Source of the DNA: Tritrichomonas musculus | Taxonomy: Eukaryota > Parabasalia > Tritrichomonadida > Tritrichomonadidae | Reading direction: 5' to 3' | Length of the DNA stretch: 64,000 nt | NCBI GenBank assembly: GCA_039105265.1 | Contig: JAPFFF010000043.1 | Span: 806,001-870,000, forward strand | Program-made: the position numbers and the translations under genes | Notes under the pieces: model-generated | Told to the model about the DNA's origin: nothing | Seen by the model: the letters and a program-made list of their open reading frames with translations, nothing else | Databases searched by the model: none | Part shown: positions 20,373 to 29,757 of the stretch, in pieces | Layout of the letters: each line of letters begins with the position of its first letter | Position numbering within the stretch: position 1 is the first letter of the stretch

Positions 20373-20903
20373 TTACATATTGATGCAGTATTTGAGACAT
20401 AAATGGTATACGTTAACGAGTTCGTTATACTCCTTATTGTAGACCTGCTTGAAATCAGTTACAATTTCTCCATTCTCATTAACAATTTTGATAGCTTCTA
20501 TTTTGCGAATTGGATTAGCTTTAGTTGCACAACATTTAATATCTTCATCCAGATATATATCTACCTGTTCAGTATGGATTGCTGCCTTGATAATATTTTG
20601 TAAAGCCGACATGGGAACAATGATACAATTTTTGGAGATGAGATTACTTAATAACGCCTTATCTTGATTCAATAATATTTGTGCATATGATTCTAATATA
20701 ACAGTCCTCACATCCATGCCCTCAGCGGATGATACTGGTTGCTCCTCATCGATATCTCTCGTAATGACGATATCCTCCTTGCCATCATCCCTCTTATTAA
20801 TGATGATATTATTATTAATATTAGATGTTGATTGCGATGCAGCTGATGGTTCTAATGAAACGTTTGCATTGATACCTGCATTAGCATTTCTTTTCTTGAT
20901 CAT
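20373..20903 (-). CDS. Polinton protein of unknown function, 176 aa
   Basis: The N-terminal 70 residues are low-complexity (Ser/Asn-rich, then acidic); the rest (from DVRTVILESYAQILLNQDKA) is predicted helical with two cysteines (IKCCATKA). No family was recognised. The start at 20903 (MIKKRNANAGIN) has a TTTTATTTTTGGGG context. It lies immediately downstream of the KilA-N gene on the same strand. Confidence 0.6.
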   Translation of the reverse strand: MIKKRNANAGINANVSLEPSAASQSTSNINNNIIINKRDDGKEDIVITRDIDEEQPVSSAEGMDVRTVILESYAQILLNQDKALLSNLISKNCIIVPMSALQNIIKAAIHTEQVDIYLDEDIKCCATKANPIRKIEAIKIVNENGEIVTDFKQVYNKEYNELVNVYHLCLKYCINM

Positions 20904-20923
20904 TTCCCCAAAAATAAAATATT

Positions 20924-20950
20924 ATAAACCATGTGATTTCTCAATAATGA
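20924..20950. repeat. 27-bp direct repeat, copy 1 (3' side of KilA-N gene)
   Basis: Begins TATAAACCATGTGATT and ends CTCAATAATG; it is identical to 21835-21861. The two copies bracket the KilA-N gene 911 bp apart. Confidence 0.85.
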
Positions 20951-20959
20951 ATCTGGTCT

Positions 20960-21002
20960 GGTAGAATTCTACCAGTCGCACTTTCATAAATAAAATGTCA
21001 AT
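20960..21002 (-). other. Small relic resembling a piece of the KilA-N gene
   Basis: GGTAGAATTCTACCA followed by a GCACTTTC word at about 20961-20986 matches, with few mismatches, 21535-21560 inside the KilA-N gene (encoding ESADGRILPSE). It appears to be a leftover of a duplicated gene end next to the 27-bp repeat. Confidence 0.4.
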
Positions 21003-21767
21003 TTAAAGATGCATATTTTTAAAGTATTCTTCGATAGCTTTGTGAAACTCTTCTAGACATGATTTGTTAATGATGATATCAGTACTGCCAACGCTAACAT
21101 CATCACCTTTGAACAATGCTCGTGCTAATCGTTTGATATCTTCATTAGGAGTCATCGCAATGGGTAGGTCATCAACATATATCCATCGTTTCTCCTCATC
21201 TTGATAAATCTTGCTGACTTGCCTCCATGAATGTTTGTTACGACGAACGAGATGAAGTACCACAAAGTTCTTATTTTTAGGAAGTTCTTCACGCCATATC
21301 ATATACCTGTAGCTATGTTTGTGGTCTTTAGGAACAGCTCGTGGTGTCAAATCTTCAATTTTGTTAACGAGTTGCTCACGTTGCCTATCAAAATATGAAT
21401 CCAGTAGTTTCATAATATCCCATGCATATGTTGGAGAAGCCCACATTGCAACATGGTTGACGAGTAATCGATGTATATAATAACCTTGTAATCCTGGTGC
21501 TAAATTTGGACGATTTTCATATAATTTTTCAGATGGTAGAATTCTACCATCTGCACTTTCGAGGAATTCTTGAGTTGATTTGTTATCAAACCAATGACGA
21601 ACTTGTTTCTTTGAATTACACGCAATTATAATGGATTGCATCTGGTACATATCATCTTTGATTGAATGTATCAAACGAAGCTTCTCATTATACTGAATAT
21701 ATTCGTAGTCATCATTGATTGATTCAACAACGGCTAACATTGATGTGTTAGTACCTGTTGAGTTCAT
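21003..21767 (-). CDS. Polinton KilA-N domain protein, 254 aa
   Basis: Residues about 40-125 contain the KilA-N type pattern: a motif around QVRHWFDNKSTQEFLE, then LAPGLQGYYIHRLLVNHVAMWASPTYA, then helix VMKLLDSYF-like. Residues about 140-210 (YRYMIWREELPKNKNFVVLHLVRRNKHSWRQVSKI) look like the MSV199/DUF3627-type C-terminal domain found with KilA-N in poxvirus, iridovirus and other large-DNA-virus proteins. KilA-N is a DNA-binding fold, so a regulatory or replication role is likely. The gene is bracketed by identical 27-bp repeats, suggesting acquisition or duplication as a cassette. Confidence 0.8.
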   Translation of the reverse strand: MNSTGTNTSMLAVVESINDDYEYIQYNEKLRLIHSIKDDMYQMQSIIIACNSKKQVRHWFDNKSTQEFLESADGRILPSEKLYENRPNLAPGLQGYYIHRLLVNHVAMWASPTYAWDIMKLLDSYFDRQREQLVNKIEDLTPRAVPKDHKHSYRYMIWREELPKNKNFVVLHLVRRNKHSWRQVSKIYQDEEKRWIYVDDLPIAMTPNEDIKRLARALFKGDDVSVGSTDIIINKSCLEEFHKAIEEYFKNMHL

Positions 21768-21834
21768 TTCTAAGTGGATAAAAAAATAAATTGATTTGAA
21801 AACTCGTCAGTTTATGAGTTCGCCTCCTACTACC

Positions 21835-21861
21835 TATAAACCATGTGATTTCTCAATAATG
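21835..21861. repeat. 27-bp direct repeat, copy 2 (5' side of KilA-N gene)
   Basis: Identical to 20924-20950. It overlaps the end of the proline-rich gene at 21853. Confidence 0.85.
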
Positions 21862-22281
21862 TATATTTTTGAACCTGATATTAGCCGGCTTATTATATAT
21901 CAAATTTGCCTTATCTCTCTCATTAGCCAATCCTTGAATCGCTGCCAGGTCTTGAGGTCTATTCAAATATGGTGGTAGCAATGGAGGAGGTTTCGTTGTC
22001 GCATTGTTCAAATAATGCATCCCATCAGTCATACTCACGGGAGGCTCATTTTGAGTAAGCGTCATATGCTCATCAGTTGGAGGTGGTCTAACTGGATTGT
22101 GTGGCATATTTTTGGTAGGTGGTCGATTGACATGAGGATTGAAGGTGACCGCATAAGTGTTATCATTTGAATATATACCATAATGATTATACTCAACATC
22201 TTTGTTGGTAGTGGTGGATTCATTATACATACATCCAGTTGTACCGATGGTTGTTGAATTCGGGTTTTTATACTTATTCAT
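21853..22281 (-). CDS. Polinton proline/asparagine-rich protein, 142 aa
   Basis: Starts MNKYKNPNSTTIGTTG. Mostly disordered, with proline clusters (VRPPPTDE, KPPPLLPPYLNRP). No domain recognised. It sits just downstream of the capsid candidate on the same strand, where small virion or assembly proteins are common. The last codons fall in the 27-bp repeat. Confidence 0.55.
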   Translation of the reverse strand: MNKYKNPNSTTIGTTGCMYNESTTTNKDVEYNHYGIYSNDNTYAVTFNPHVNRPPTKNMPHNPVRPPPTDEHMTLTQNEPPVSMTDGMHYLNNATTKPPPLLPPYLNRPQDLAAIQGLANERDKANLIYNKPANIRFKNIHY

Positions 22282-22331
22282 TTATTATGCAAATAAACAA
22301 AAATAATGTGTTGTATTGTTTGAAAATTTAC

Positions 22332-23909
22332 TCATGGTGTAGTTAAATCATAGTTACCAATTCGAACCAATGGAGGCATACCATTTGGTTGAACTAATAT
22401 ACTAATCGAGGCATCATATAATAAGCAGAAAAGTGGGTTGGCATCTACACTCTTCGCAAATGAACCTTCAGTCGCACTTTGAGTAATATTCATTTCAAAA
22501 TTGATAGGTGATAGCGAAGTGAGTCCCTGTTGATATGTATTATCAGTTTCTGTTGGGAGACCAATGAAAAACGATGACCTGTCGTCACTATAATAACCAG
22601 TCGTTGAGTTAAATGAATATGAATTGGTTAGCGATCTGACGACCTCTTTATTGAAACCACTCTGCTCACCATTCATGTTCATTGCATTCTGGCAATATTC
22701 CAAGAATTCGGGGTACTCTTCAGTTGTACCAAATGGTCGCGAAGGTATGTTGCCATATCCACCCGCATTAATGTAGAATGATTTGAATAATGGATTCTTG
22801 AAAACAGTTTTATCAGTATTACGCAACGGGAATAAACAAAATATACTATCAACAAATCTTGGAGTGATAGTACAGGTGGTCTTATCATTAGGTTGTTCGA
22901 GTTTATTAGTTGTCGTATATACAGATAATGTTTGTGTAGGAAATGTTAACGGGTGAGATGGATCACTATATCGTTGAACCAATGAGTTATAAACACTCTC
23001 ACTAATTCCAAAACATGGGATAATACTGAGGCAATCCTTGACCTCATACCATATAACATTACTTGTTCTATCAGCATTATTTAATGTATATAATCCATTA
23101 GCGGTTGTAGATGTCGCCTAACATCTTATTGGATTACCTATTTGCTTGAATTCTGTCGTGACGGGATGAAATGTATATTTTGAATACTTACCAGGATTAT
23201 TGATCAAATTTTCATCAGGTCCACATGGACAATATACTAATCCCGCGCATGAGAAATATAATCGCAGTTCTATTTTGCCTGCAAACGCAGGGAGATATTT
23301 AATGTTAGATATCGGCAAGAATCTCCTCAAATCTATCTTCAAATTAATCGTACCAGTAGCTTCGGTCCTATCTTTAGTCCAGTAAACTACGAAACCGCAG
23401 CGGCACCCTTCATTCTGTCTCCATACATCTTTATGCCTAGTTTTCGAATAAATATCTGCCCTCTTCGTGGTTTCGTTGGAACAACAAGCTGTAAGAAATG
23501 ATTCTTCACAGCCATAATTTTGTGTATATATGGTGATACCATTTGCTACAATTTCATACTTCTCAATAGCATCACGTGCATCTTTAAATCCATACCATAT
23601 ATTATTGAAACTATAATCGCCAACATTTGCTGTATCTATCTTATCATCGATATTAACTTTAATCTCCATCGTTGCCTTAATGAATCCGTTGTATAAATCA
23701 GCCGTGTTGTGAGTATTTGGTGATATGATTACAGATGTATACGAGCCACTTTTGATTGGAGGAGATGGTCCATAACTCGTCTGTGGGTTGATCGAATATT
23801 GTTTATTAGTATCACTCATCGCAATGCAATTATCGACGGTATCAAAATATGAGGCTATCTGGGTGCATGCATCCGCAGATGTTTGCATAATCACTTCATT
23901 GTTCAACAT
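22332..23909 (-). pseudogene. Polinton major capsid protein candidate, broken about once
   Basis: The position (upstream of the small disordered gene, close to the ATPase and integrase), size (about 525 codons in total) and beta-rich composition with aromatic and Pro/Gly turns fit a double jelly-roll capsid protein of the Polinton type. Segments such as FKSFYINAGGYGNIPSRPF and IELRLYFSCAGLVYCPCGP look like strand-and-loop regions. No profile search could be run, so the identification rests on context and composition. The gene looks broken once; treated as a fossil. Confidence 0.6.
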
Positions 23910-23931
23910 TGCTTTTTATGTAATAAAAAAA

Positions 23932-25101
23932 TTACTTCTTTCGTCTTCTCGATTTCTTGGTTTCACTTTTCTCAGCAATATAAGCTTTCTTCTTTTTATT
24001 AACGTAATCAATATTATTACGTAACCTATTTATTTCATTTTGCAATTCTGTAGCGTATCGCTCATCATCTTTATATGGAGCATATGTCTTTTCCAACTCA
24101 ATAATACTCTTCTCACTAAGTAATATTTCTTTATCAAATTGTTCCTCACGTGATAAATCTGCAGTAGGTACATTTAATAGTTTCTTCTCACGTCGTCGCT
24201 TTGACCTCATCTCACGATTGGCTGCCTTTTGCTCATCTGATAACTTGGGTTTGGGTTTTCTAGCTCGCTTACGTTTATTTTTATCCTCCTCGACTAATTT
24301 GTTAATCTCATTTTCCATCTGCTGTCTACGTTCACGTAGTTTCTCGAGCTTATTATAATATTTAGCTTCAAACTCATCATCACTCAATTCAACGAAATTC
24401 TTCTTGAGTTTAGCTATCTCAGCAGTATGTTGTTTAACAGCGTTCCTGGTCTCATTTAATTCATCCTCGGTTAACGCATCAGCATTATTATTCAAATCAT
24501 ATTCATAATCTTTCAGTTCATACAATAACTGTCTCAATTTATTATCAACATATAAATAATCATCCATTTCTTCTTGCAATGCTTTGATTTCATTAATAAC
24601 AGTTTTCAATTCAGGTTTATTATATTTATCGCTAAGCAATTTTAGTATATTATCCTCGTAATTATTTATATAGTGTATACATTCATCAACACCTGGTTCA
24701 GCTGCTGGATTCAATTTCGCCTTCTCCAATAATTTTGTATACTCATCCATATCTTGTTTGTATCCTTTAATCTTTGCGTCAATATCAGCTTTACTCAATT
24801 TGCGATTAGATTTAGTAGGTTGTTTAATCTGTGCGTTAATATCAGCTTTACTCAATTTGCGATTAGATTTAGTAGGTTGTTTAATCGATGTATCTATTTG
24901 AATAGAATCCAATTTGTGTTTCTTGCAATAATCTAAATAATCATTAACGCGAACACCACGTTTGAATATATTTGTTTTCACGAGATGAGCACGCAATATA
25001 TTTTTCAAATTTGGTAACAATGTTTTATTCAATCCAGCGAACCCAGGTAGTTGAAGTATTTCTTTCTTAGTTAGTTGGGAAATGAGTTTATTTGAAGTCA
25101 T
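23932..25101 (-). CDS. Polinton coiled-coil protein with LPGF domain, 389 aa
   Basis: Residues 3-62 carry the shared N-terminal domain (LTKKEILQLPGF then RGVRVNDYLDYCKKH), very close to the polymerase N-terminus. A 25-residue unit (IKQPTKSNRKLSKADI) is then tandemly duplicated near residues 75-125. The remainder is a long charged coiled coil ending in a KKSRRRKK tail. It lies between the capsid candidate and small genes, so a virion or scaffold role is plausible. No outside homologue recognised. Confidence 0.7.
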   Translation of the reverse strand: MTSNKLISQLTKKEILQLPGFAGLNKTLLPNLKNILRAHLVKTNIFKRGVRVNDYLDYCKKHKLDSIQIDTSIKQPTKSNRKLSKADINAQIKQPTKSNRKLSKADIDAKIKGYKQDMDEYTKLLEKAKLNPAAEPGVDECIHYINNYEDNILKLLSDKYNKPELKTVINEIKALQEEMDDYLYVDNKLRQLLYELKDYEYDLNNNADALTEDELNETRNAVKQHTAEIAKLKKNFVELSDDEFEAKYYNKLEKLRERRQQMENEINKLVEEDKNKRKRARKPKPKLSDEQKAANREMRSKRRREKKLLNVPTADLSREEQFDKEILLSEKSIIELEKTYAPYKDDERYATELQNEINRLRNNIDYVNKKKKAYIAEKSETKKSRRRKK

Positions 25102-25128
25102 TTAATGAAATAAAAAATAATCACTTAA

Positions 25129-25743
25129 TTATATGACATCTGCAAATATTCGATTTCTTCTCACGGGATACATTTGTTGAGGTTGCTCGATAGGATCATT
25201 GGATGATTCCATGGGTGGTTCTATCGGTTGAGTATTTGGATATTGTTTATATTCAGGTTCCGTGAATTCATAATTATATTGCATCCTCGGTCGCGATATT
25301 TGTTTTTGGACAACCTCCTTAATCATTCGTTTCTGTTCCTTTTTCTCACGTCTAATTTTGAATTCCTCACCGAGAAGTTTCAATTGATTCAATATCTCTA
25401 AATTAATAGTTGGATCATATTCATAATTATTAGGGGGAGTTCTTGGAGGTGAACGTTTAGTTTTAGGTCTAACGAATGGTTTCGGGTCAGGGGTTGGCTC
25501 ATCATGTTCACATTCATCAACGGGGCCATCAGCATCGTTTTCAAGGGGGCTATCAGCTGGCTCGTCATCATCATCTTTCACAATTGGTTCAACGTGACGA
25601 TTTGTATGAGGTTCCTTGCGAGGTTTCACGATATATTTTCCCTCAGTTCTACACGGAAACACCTCCCATTCATCATCATCTCTCCCATTTAACCAGTTTT
25701 GAATAACTTGCAATCTTTTACTTCCTCGAAGATTTTTAGCCAT
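25129..25743 (-). CDS. Polinton acidic/proline-rich protein, 204 aa
   Basis: A short basic N-terminus (MAKNLRGSKRLQVIQNWLNG) is followed by an acidic Asp/Glu-rich and proline-rich middle (about 55-100) and a charged helix. Mostly disordered. Function not recognised. The start at 25743 shows the element's T-rich context (CTTTTTATTTTTACC then ATAAATG). Confidence 0.55.
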   Translation of the reverse strand: MAKNLRGSKRLQVIQNWLNGRDDDEWEVFPCRTEGKYIVKPRKEPHTNRHVEPIVKDDDDEPADSPLENDADGPVDECEHDEPTPDPKPFVRPKTKRSPPRTPPNNYEYDPTINLEILNQLKLLGEEFKIRREKKEQKRMIKEVVQKQISRPRMQYNYEFTEPEYKQYPNTQPIEPPMESSNDPIEQPQQMYPVRRNRIFADVI

Positions 25744-25786
25744 TTATGGTAAAAATAAAAAGCATAGTTTCACCAACTTTCACCTA

Positions 25787-26206
25787 TTACTTACCCAAAC
25801 GTTTTCCATATTTAGTCCTGATACGTTTAGGTTTAACGTTAGCCTGCACACTTGCCGGTTCAGTCGAATCCAATTGCTTATTATATTTAGTCTTGATATT
25901 ATGATTAGACTTACCTTGAGCAGCGTTATTAATATTCTCTAGAGCAGTCCTAACATTCCCCTTAGGAATATATTTAATAGCCGTATCTGTAATATTGGAT
26001 ATTTTCTCACGAGTCTTATCATTTAAAAATTTCTTGCCTAATCCTCGAGCAACCTTGCCAATGATACCACTATTTTTATTCACCTTGTTGACAGTTGCGT
26101 TAAATATCTTCCCAGCCAGTCCACCTGTTGCGCTATTAGCCATATTCATCACCTGATTGCCCGCCAATCCAATACCATTTTTAATTATTTTTTTCAAGAA
26201 TCCCAT
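25787..26206 (-). CDS. Polinton small basic amphipathic protein, 139 aa
   Basis: Begins MGFLKKIIKNGIGLAGNQV: a glycine at position 2 and an amphipathic basic helix, followed by a basic tail (KPKRIRTKYGKRLGK). Small proteins of this sort beside the ATPase in Polintons and adenoviruses include membrane-active minor virion proteins such as pVI. The resemblance here is only in composition and position. Confidence 0.55.
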   Translation of the reverse strand: MGFLKKIIKNGIGLAGNQVMNMANSATGGLAGKIFNATVNKVNKNSGIIGKVARGLGKKFLNDKTREKISNITDTAIKYIPKGNVRTALENINNAAQGKSNHNIKTKYNKQLDSTEPASVQANVKPKRIRTKYGKRLGK

Positions 26207-26236
26207 TTACTTGTATTAAAAATATATATATCTGGT

Positions 26237-27103
26237 TTATGACTCAAAGTAATACTTGTCAGCTGTTATATTAAGAATCAATTTATCATGGGGTTCCCTG
26301 TGTTGTAGATACTGGTGGACCGCATCCTTAGTGTTTAAATTATTATTAGTTTGTTGCAGTAATGATGTGATATCCTCCTCACTATATCCACTGTAGCAGA
26401 TTATATCTGTAGCCATACGTTTAGCATTAATATGAACAAATCGAATCGTTTGAAACGCCATTATACAAGTGATATTATAATGCCTAGTTTTGGTCAATAA
26501 TCTAATGAATTCACTATTCCCATTCTTCAATAAATCACTTCCTGCACAATCATCTAGAATAATTAATGTATTGTATGGATATGATGAAGTCTCGTACTGA
26601 ACTAATTTATTGGCAATATATACAATTCTATCATCAATATCTTGTAATGAATGCTTTTCAATCAGGCGTTCCATCTCCTCATTAGCATCTTTCATTTTGG
26701 ATAACACATGTTTGACCAGAGCATAATATTTAACCTTCCTTTTGAGATGCTTACGTAAGATTGGCATCAACTCATCCTCCTTCACATATTGTATTGGAGT
26801 TTTAATACTTTTATGTAAAGCTTCAGCTGTCTTATCCATCTTCCCACTCGTGGAACAAAATATTATCTTATTATAATACGGCTTCTTAAATAATTTTTCC
26901 GTGATCATTATATGAGACCATATCCAATATGATTTACCAGCACCAGGCTTACCGATTAGGAAATATATTCCGTTGGTGCTAAATGGATAGTCCGGTGATA
27001 GCGGTTTTATCAAAGCCATCTCTATATCTTTTTGATTTTTGCGCATAGCTTTTTGTATTTCTCTCTCAACATTTTTAATGACTGATTTAGTACTGGTTTT
27101 CAT
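26237..27103 (-). CDS. Polinton FtsK/HerA-type genome packaging ATPase, 288 aa
   Basis: Walker A GKPGAGKSYW near residues 51-60 and Walker B NTLIILDDCAG near 179-189, followed by a sensor-like stretch (TKTRHYNITCIMAFQTIRFV). This layout fits the A32-like packaging ATPases of Polintons and nucleocytoplasmic large DNA viruses, which translocate the genome into preformed capsids. It lies between the small basic gene and the integrase, as in other Polintons. Confidence 0.9.
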   Translation of the reverse strand: MKTSTKSVIKNVEREIQKAMRKNQKDIEMALIKPLSPDYPFSTNGIYFLIGKPGAGKSYWIWSHIMITEKLFKKPYYNKIIFCSTSGKMDKTAEALHKSIKTPIQYVKEDELMPILRKHLKRKVKYYALVKHVLSKMKDANEEMERLIEKHSLQDIDDRIVYIANKLVQYETSSYPYNTLIILDDCAGSDLLKNGNSEFIRLLTKTRHYNITCIMAFQTIRFVHINAKRMATDIICYSGYSEEDITSLLQQTNNNLNTKDAVHQYLQHREPHDKLILNITADKYYFES

Positions 27104-27118
27104 TTATATGGAATAAAA

Positions 27119-28201
27119 TTAGCTCCATTTTGTGATTGATTCGGGAACATTATTTTTGGTAGACCAATATTCGAGTTCAAGATTTGACAACTTGATTGGA
27201 TGACCCTCCCTAAGATTTTTCGCTGGGATAGTATCGCGTTTACCACCTTCATACTCGACCCTATATTTATTTTTCTTAACATCATAACTAAGAATTTTAT
27301 TTACAATACCACGCTTACCACTCTTCAATGAATTTGCTAACGGTATATTATTATTGGTTTTTATTAAGCGGTAACCCGGGAGCTTATCTATTGAATCATC
27401 CTTTGACTTAATTATGAATTGGTTACCTGATTTCGAGTCAATAATATATGCTTCCTTGCTCACCCGATTTCTTATCTTTGAGAATGGTTCATTAGCTAAT
27501 ACAATTCTAACCCTATCATTTGTTTTGAAATCATATGGGTTGATGCTTGATTTAGTATTGATGTATGTTAATTCATCATCTTTAGTTATATCATTAGGAG
27601 CTCTATTATCTAATCCCCTATGAGGAGTATTGTTATACGCATCAATCAAATCATTCATTTCAGTTTCATCAATATATCTATTCTCACCAATAGCATCACG
27701 AATCGTTCGCATGAATCAATTAATGATACCAAGTACATTATGATTGTTGTCTTCAGTAGTGGTGTATATTATATTGTTCGATTTCATAAAACCAAGTACC
27801 TCGTTTGATAGATATGCAGCATCTTGGTCGCTAGTGATTGAATAAATATTGTGTACATCTTTCATGAAACATTGTAGCGCGTTGATAACGGATTTTGAAC
27901 CCTTGCCTTGTAACGGATATGCATATGCCTTCCTCGTATTAATATTGATGAACATTAAATAATTGAGACCTCCCTTATGCTTTTCATTAATAAATGTATC
28001 CATCTGGTATCCGTGTAAATGTTTCGATACGATTGGCATATATTTAGCTTTGGGTACCTTAACATCATGGACAATATTTTTGTCTAGAAAATCGTTAGCA
28101 TCTTTCGCCGTGAAACCATATCGTTTGGCTAACGGAACAAATTTAGATTTGCTCTTCCATGGATATTTTTTAAATAATTCATCAAGCGTATTATAACTCA
28201 T
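27119..28201 (-). pseudogene. Polinton rve-type integrase, broken about once
   Basis: An N-terminal helical domain precedes the retroviral-type catalytic core (YQMDTFINEKHKGG and TSDQDAAYLSNEV carry the two Asp positions). The C-terminal part contains a YNNTPHRGL motif typical of Maverick and Ginger-like integrases and an SH3/chromo-like segment (YRVEYEGGKRDTIPAKNL). The enzyme would insert the element. The gene looks broken about once; treated as a fossil. Confidence 0.85.
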
Positions 28202-28222
28202 TTGATTTTAGATTAAACTAGC

Positions 28223-29182
28223 TTATGTATATAACATCTTATCAAATGGTAGGAATTGCATCTCTATACAAAATGATTCGTTATCCGGAATTTTGATAGG
28301 GGTATTATATTCCCTACATGAATAAAACTCAATCCAAAATCTTTGGTCTGAAGAATTTAATTTATAATACTTTATTGGAACAAAATCAACATTAGAGTTA
28401 CCAATATAATTATGTAATGATTGTTCAGCTATGGATGAATATACTTTGCATGAATGCCTATCCCAAACATTATCAAAAGTAAGAACATCATCAAACTGAT
28501 TTAGATACACATGCTTTTTATTCTGGTGTGGACCATCTCCAATATTAAATACTTCATCAAAATCCTGATTGGTTTTCTTTAATTTTAGAGCTATACCAAA
28601 CTCATCATCTTCATTTTCATTCCTAGGTGAAAATATTTTCTCATGGAAGCCATTTTTATCAAAATAACCATCTGATTGTATGTCTCTATCTACGACGTAA
28701 TCATTTTGAACAAAATTAATTTTAGTGTTCTTCCATACATTAGATATATTCCATTTAATAGATTTATCAATAGCATCAAAAAATCCTCTAAAATCCCCTT
28801 CAGTAGATATCCAATCAACAACAACAAAATCCCTTATTTCAAGATTGTCTTTATATCCTTGCATGGATAGCATGTTAATAATTTTTGTATTTGTGTTAGC
28901 TCCCTCAACTTCATTAAATGATTGCTTTTTATATTTGGCAATTGTTATAGTAAATTCAAGCTTCCTCCTTTTAGATATCAGCCACATATTCCTAACACCA
29001 ATAATAGATTCCCCTCTATTAGCTGTACACCATTCAGGAGGGAAATTAAAATAGTATCTATTGAATTTGTCTTTATCTTGTTGACCATCTTCTAGAAAGA
29101 ATGCCGATTCGATAGGAATTGGTACTTGCTCATCTGTGATATTATCAATGGTTGGATGTAGTGATTTAAACCTACTATACAT
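28223..29182 (-). CDS. Polinton protein, possible minor capsid (penton-like), 319 aa
   Basis: Intact open frame next to the right TIR, with its start codon just inside the repeat edge. Beta-rich with many aromatic residues, no membrane segment, ending in a FCIEMQFLPFDKM strand-like motif. Size and place between the integrase and the terminus fit a minor capsid or penton protein, but no diagnostic motif is seen. Confidence 0.55.
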   Translation of the reverse strand: MYSRFKSLHPTIDNITDEQVPIPIESAFFLEDGQQDKDKFNRYYFNFPPEWCTANRGESIIGVRNMWLISKRRKLEFTITIAKYKKQSFNEVEGANTNTKIINMLSMQGYKDNLEIRDFVVVDWISTEGDFRGFFDAIDKSIKWNISNVWKNTKINFVQNDYVVDRDIQSDGYFDKNGFHEKIFSPRNENEDDEFGIALKLKKTNQDFDEVFNIGDGPHQNKKHVYLNQFDDVLTFDNVWDRHSCKVYSSIAEQSLHNYIGNSNVDFVPIKYYKLNSSDQRFWIEFYSCREYNTPIKIPDNESFCIEMQFLPFDKMLYT

Positions 29183-29186
29183 TTAT

Positions 29187-29757
29187 GATTCAATTAAAGA
29201 TTTATTTTTGAGTAGGTATCGGGTGTACATGAAGTGGTTGCATGAATAGATGTATGTGATGAGATTTGGGAGATGATTGCATGAGTGGATGTGTGTGATG
29301 GTTGCATGAGATGATTTGCGATACAAGATATGGGAGATGATTGCATGAGATGATTGCTTGAGTGGATTTGTGTGAGATGGATTGCTGTAGGAGTATACTA
29401 GATAGGTTGCATGAGTGGATGTATGAGATGGGTTGCTTGAGATGATTGCTTGAGTGGATGTGTGTGATGGTTGTTTGAGATGGGTTGGTATTAAGTAGTT
29501 ATACATAGTGAAGGGGGGATAGATAACTGGTATAAGCAAATGGGGCTCTCCGTGTAGGGTGGCTGGGTGGGGGTTGCTTGGGGGCTGTTTGGAGATATGG
29601 TTTATTATAGCGAGGGAGCTTTTCAAAGCGAGGGAGCTATAATATAAAACATCTCCAAAGTACCTCAAATTATCGTCTCTTCAGGAAGCTTTCAAAGCCA
29701 GAGAGCCCCATTTGCTTATACTAGTTATCTATCCCCCCTTCACTATGTATAACTACT
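29187..29757. repeat. Polinton right terminal inverted repeat
   Basis: Reverse complement of 7035-7606 with few differences. It contains the subterminal minisatellite (about 29233-29480) and the 264-bp near-palindromic end (29494-29757). Confidence 0.92.
29494..29757. repeat. Near-palindromic terminus of the right TIR
   Basis: Begins AGTAGTTATACATAG and ends with its reverse complement, with a single mismatch in the outer 56-bp arms (a G in GATAACTGG where the left end has A). Together with 7035-7298, four copies of the terminal sequence exist in the element. Confidence 0.85.

Larger units (their letters stand above)
7035..29757. mobile_element. Polinton/Maverick element, about 22.7 kb, young, with about two broken genes
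   Basis: It is bounded by long terminal inverted repeats (7035-7606 and 29187-29757) that are nearly identical, implying recent insertion. Hallmark genes are present: protein-primed family B DNA polymerase (13583-17113), rve integrase (27119-28201), FtsK/HerA-type packaging ATPase (26237-27103) and a jelly-roll capsid candidate (22332-23909). Other parts are a fibre-like giant protein, an HNH endonuclease, a KilA-N protein and several small unknowns. Two genes (capsid candidate and integrase) each look broken about once; the others look open. No clear 5-6 bp target duplication is seen beside the ends. No adenovirus-type cysteine protease was recognised. The order and gene set fit trichomonad Polintons. 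Confidence 0.93.
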
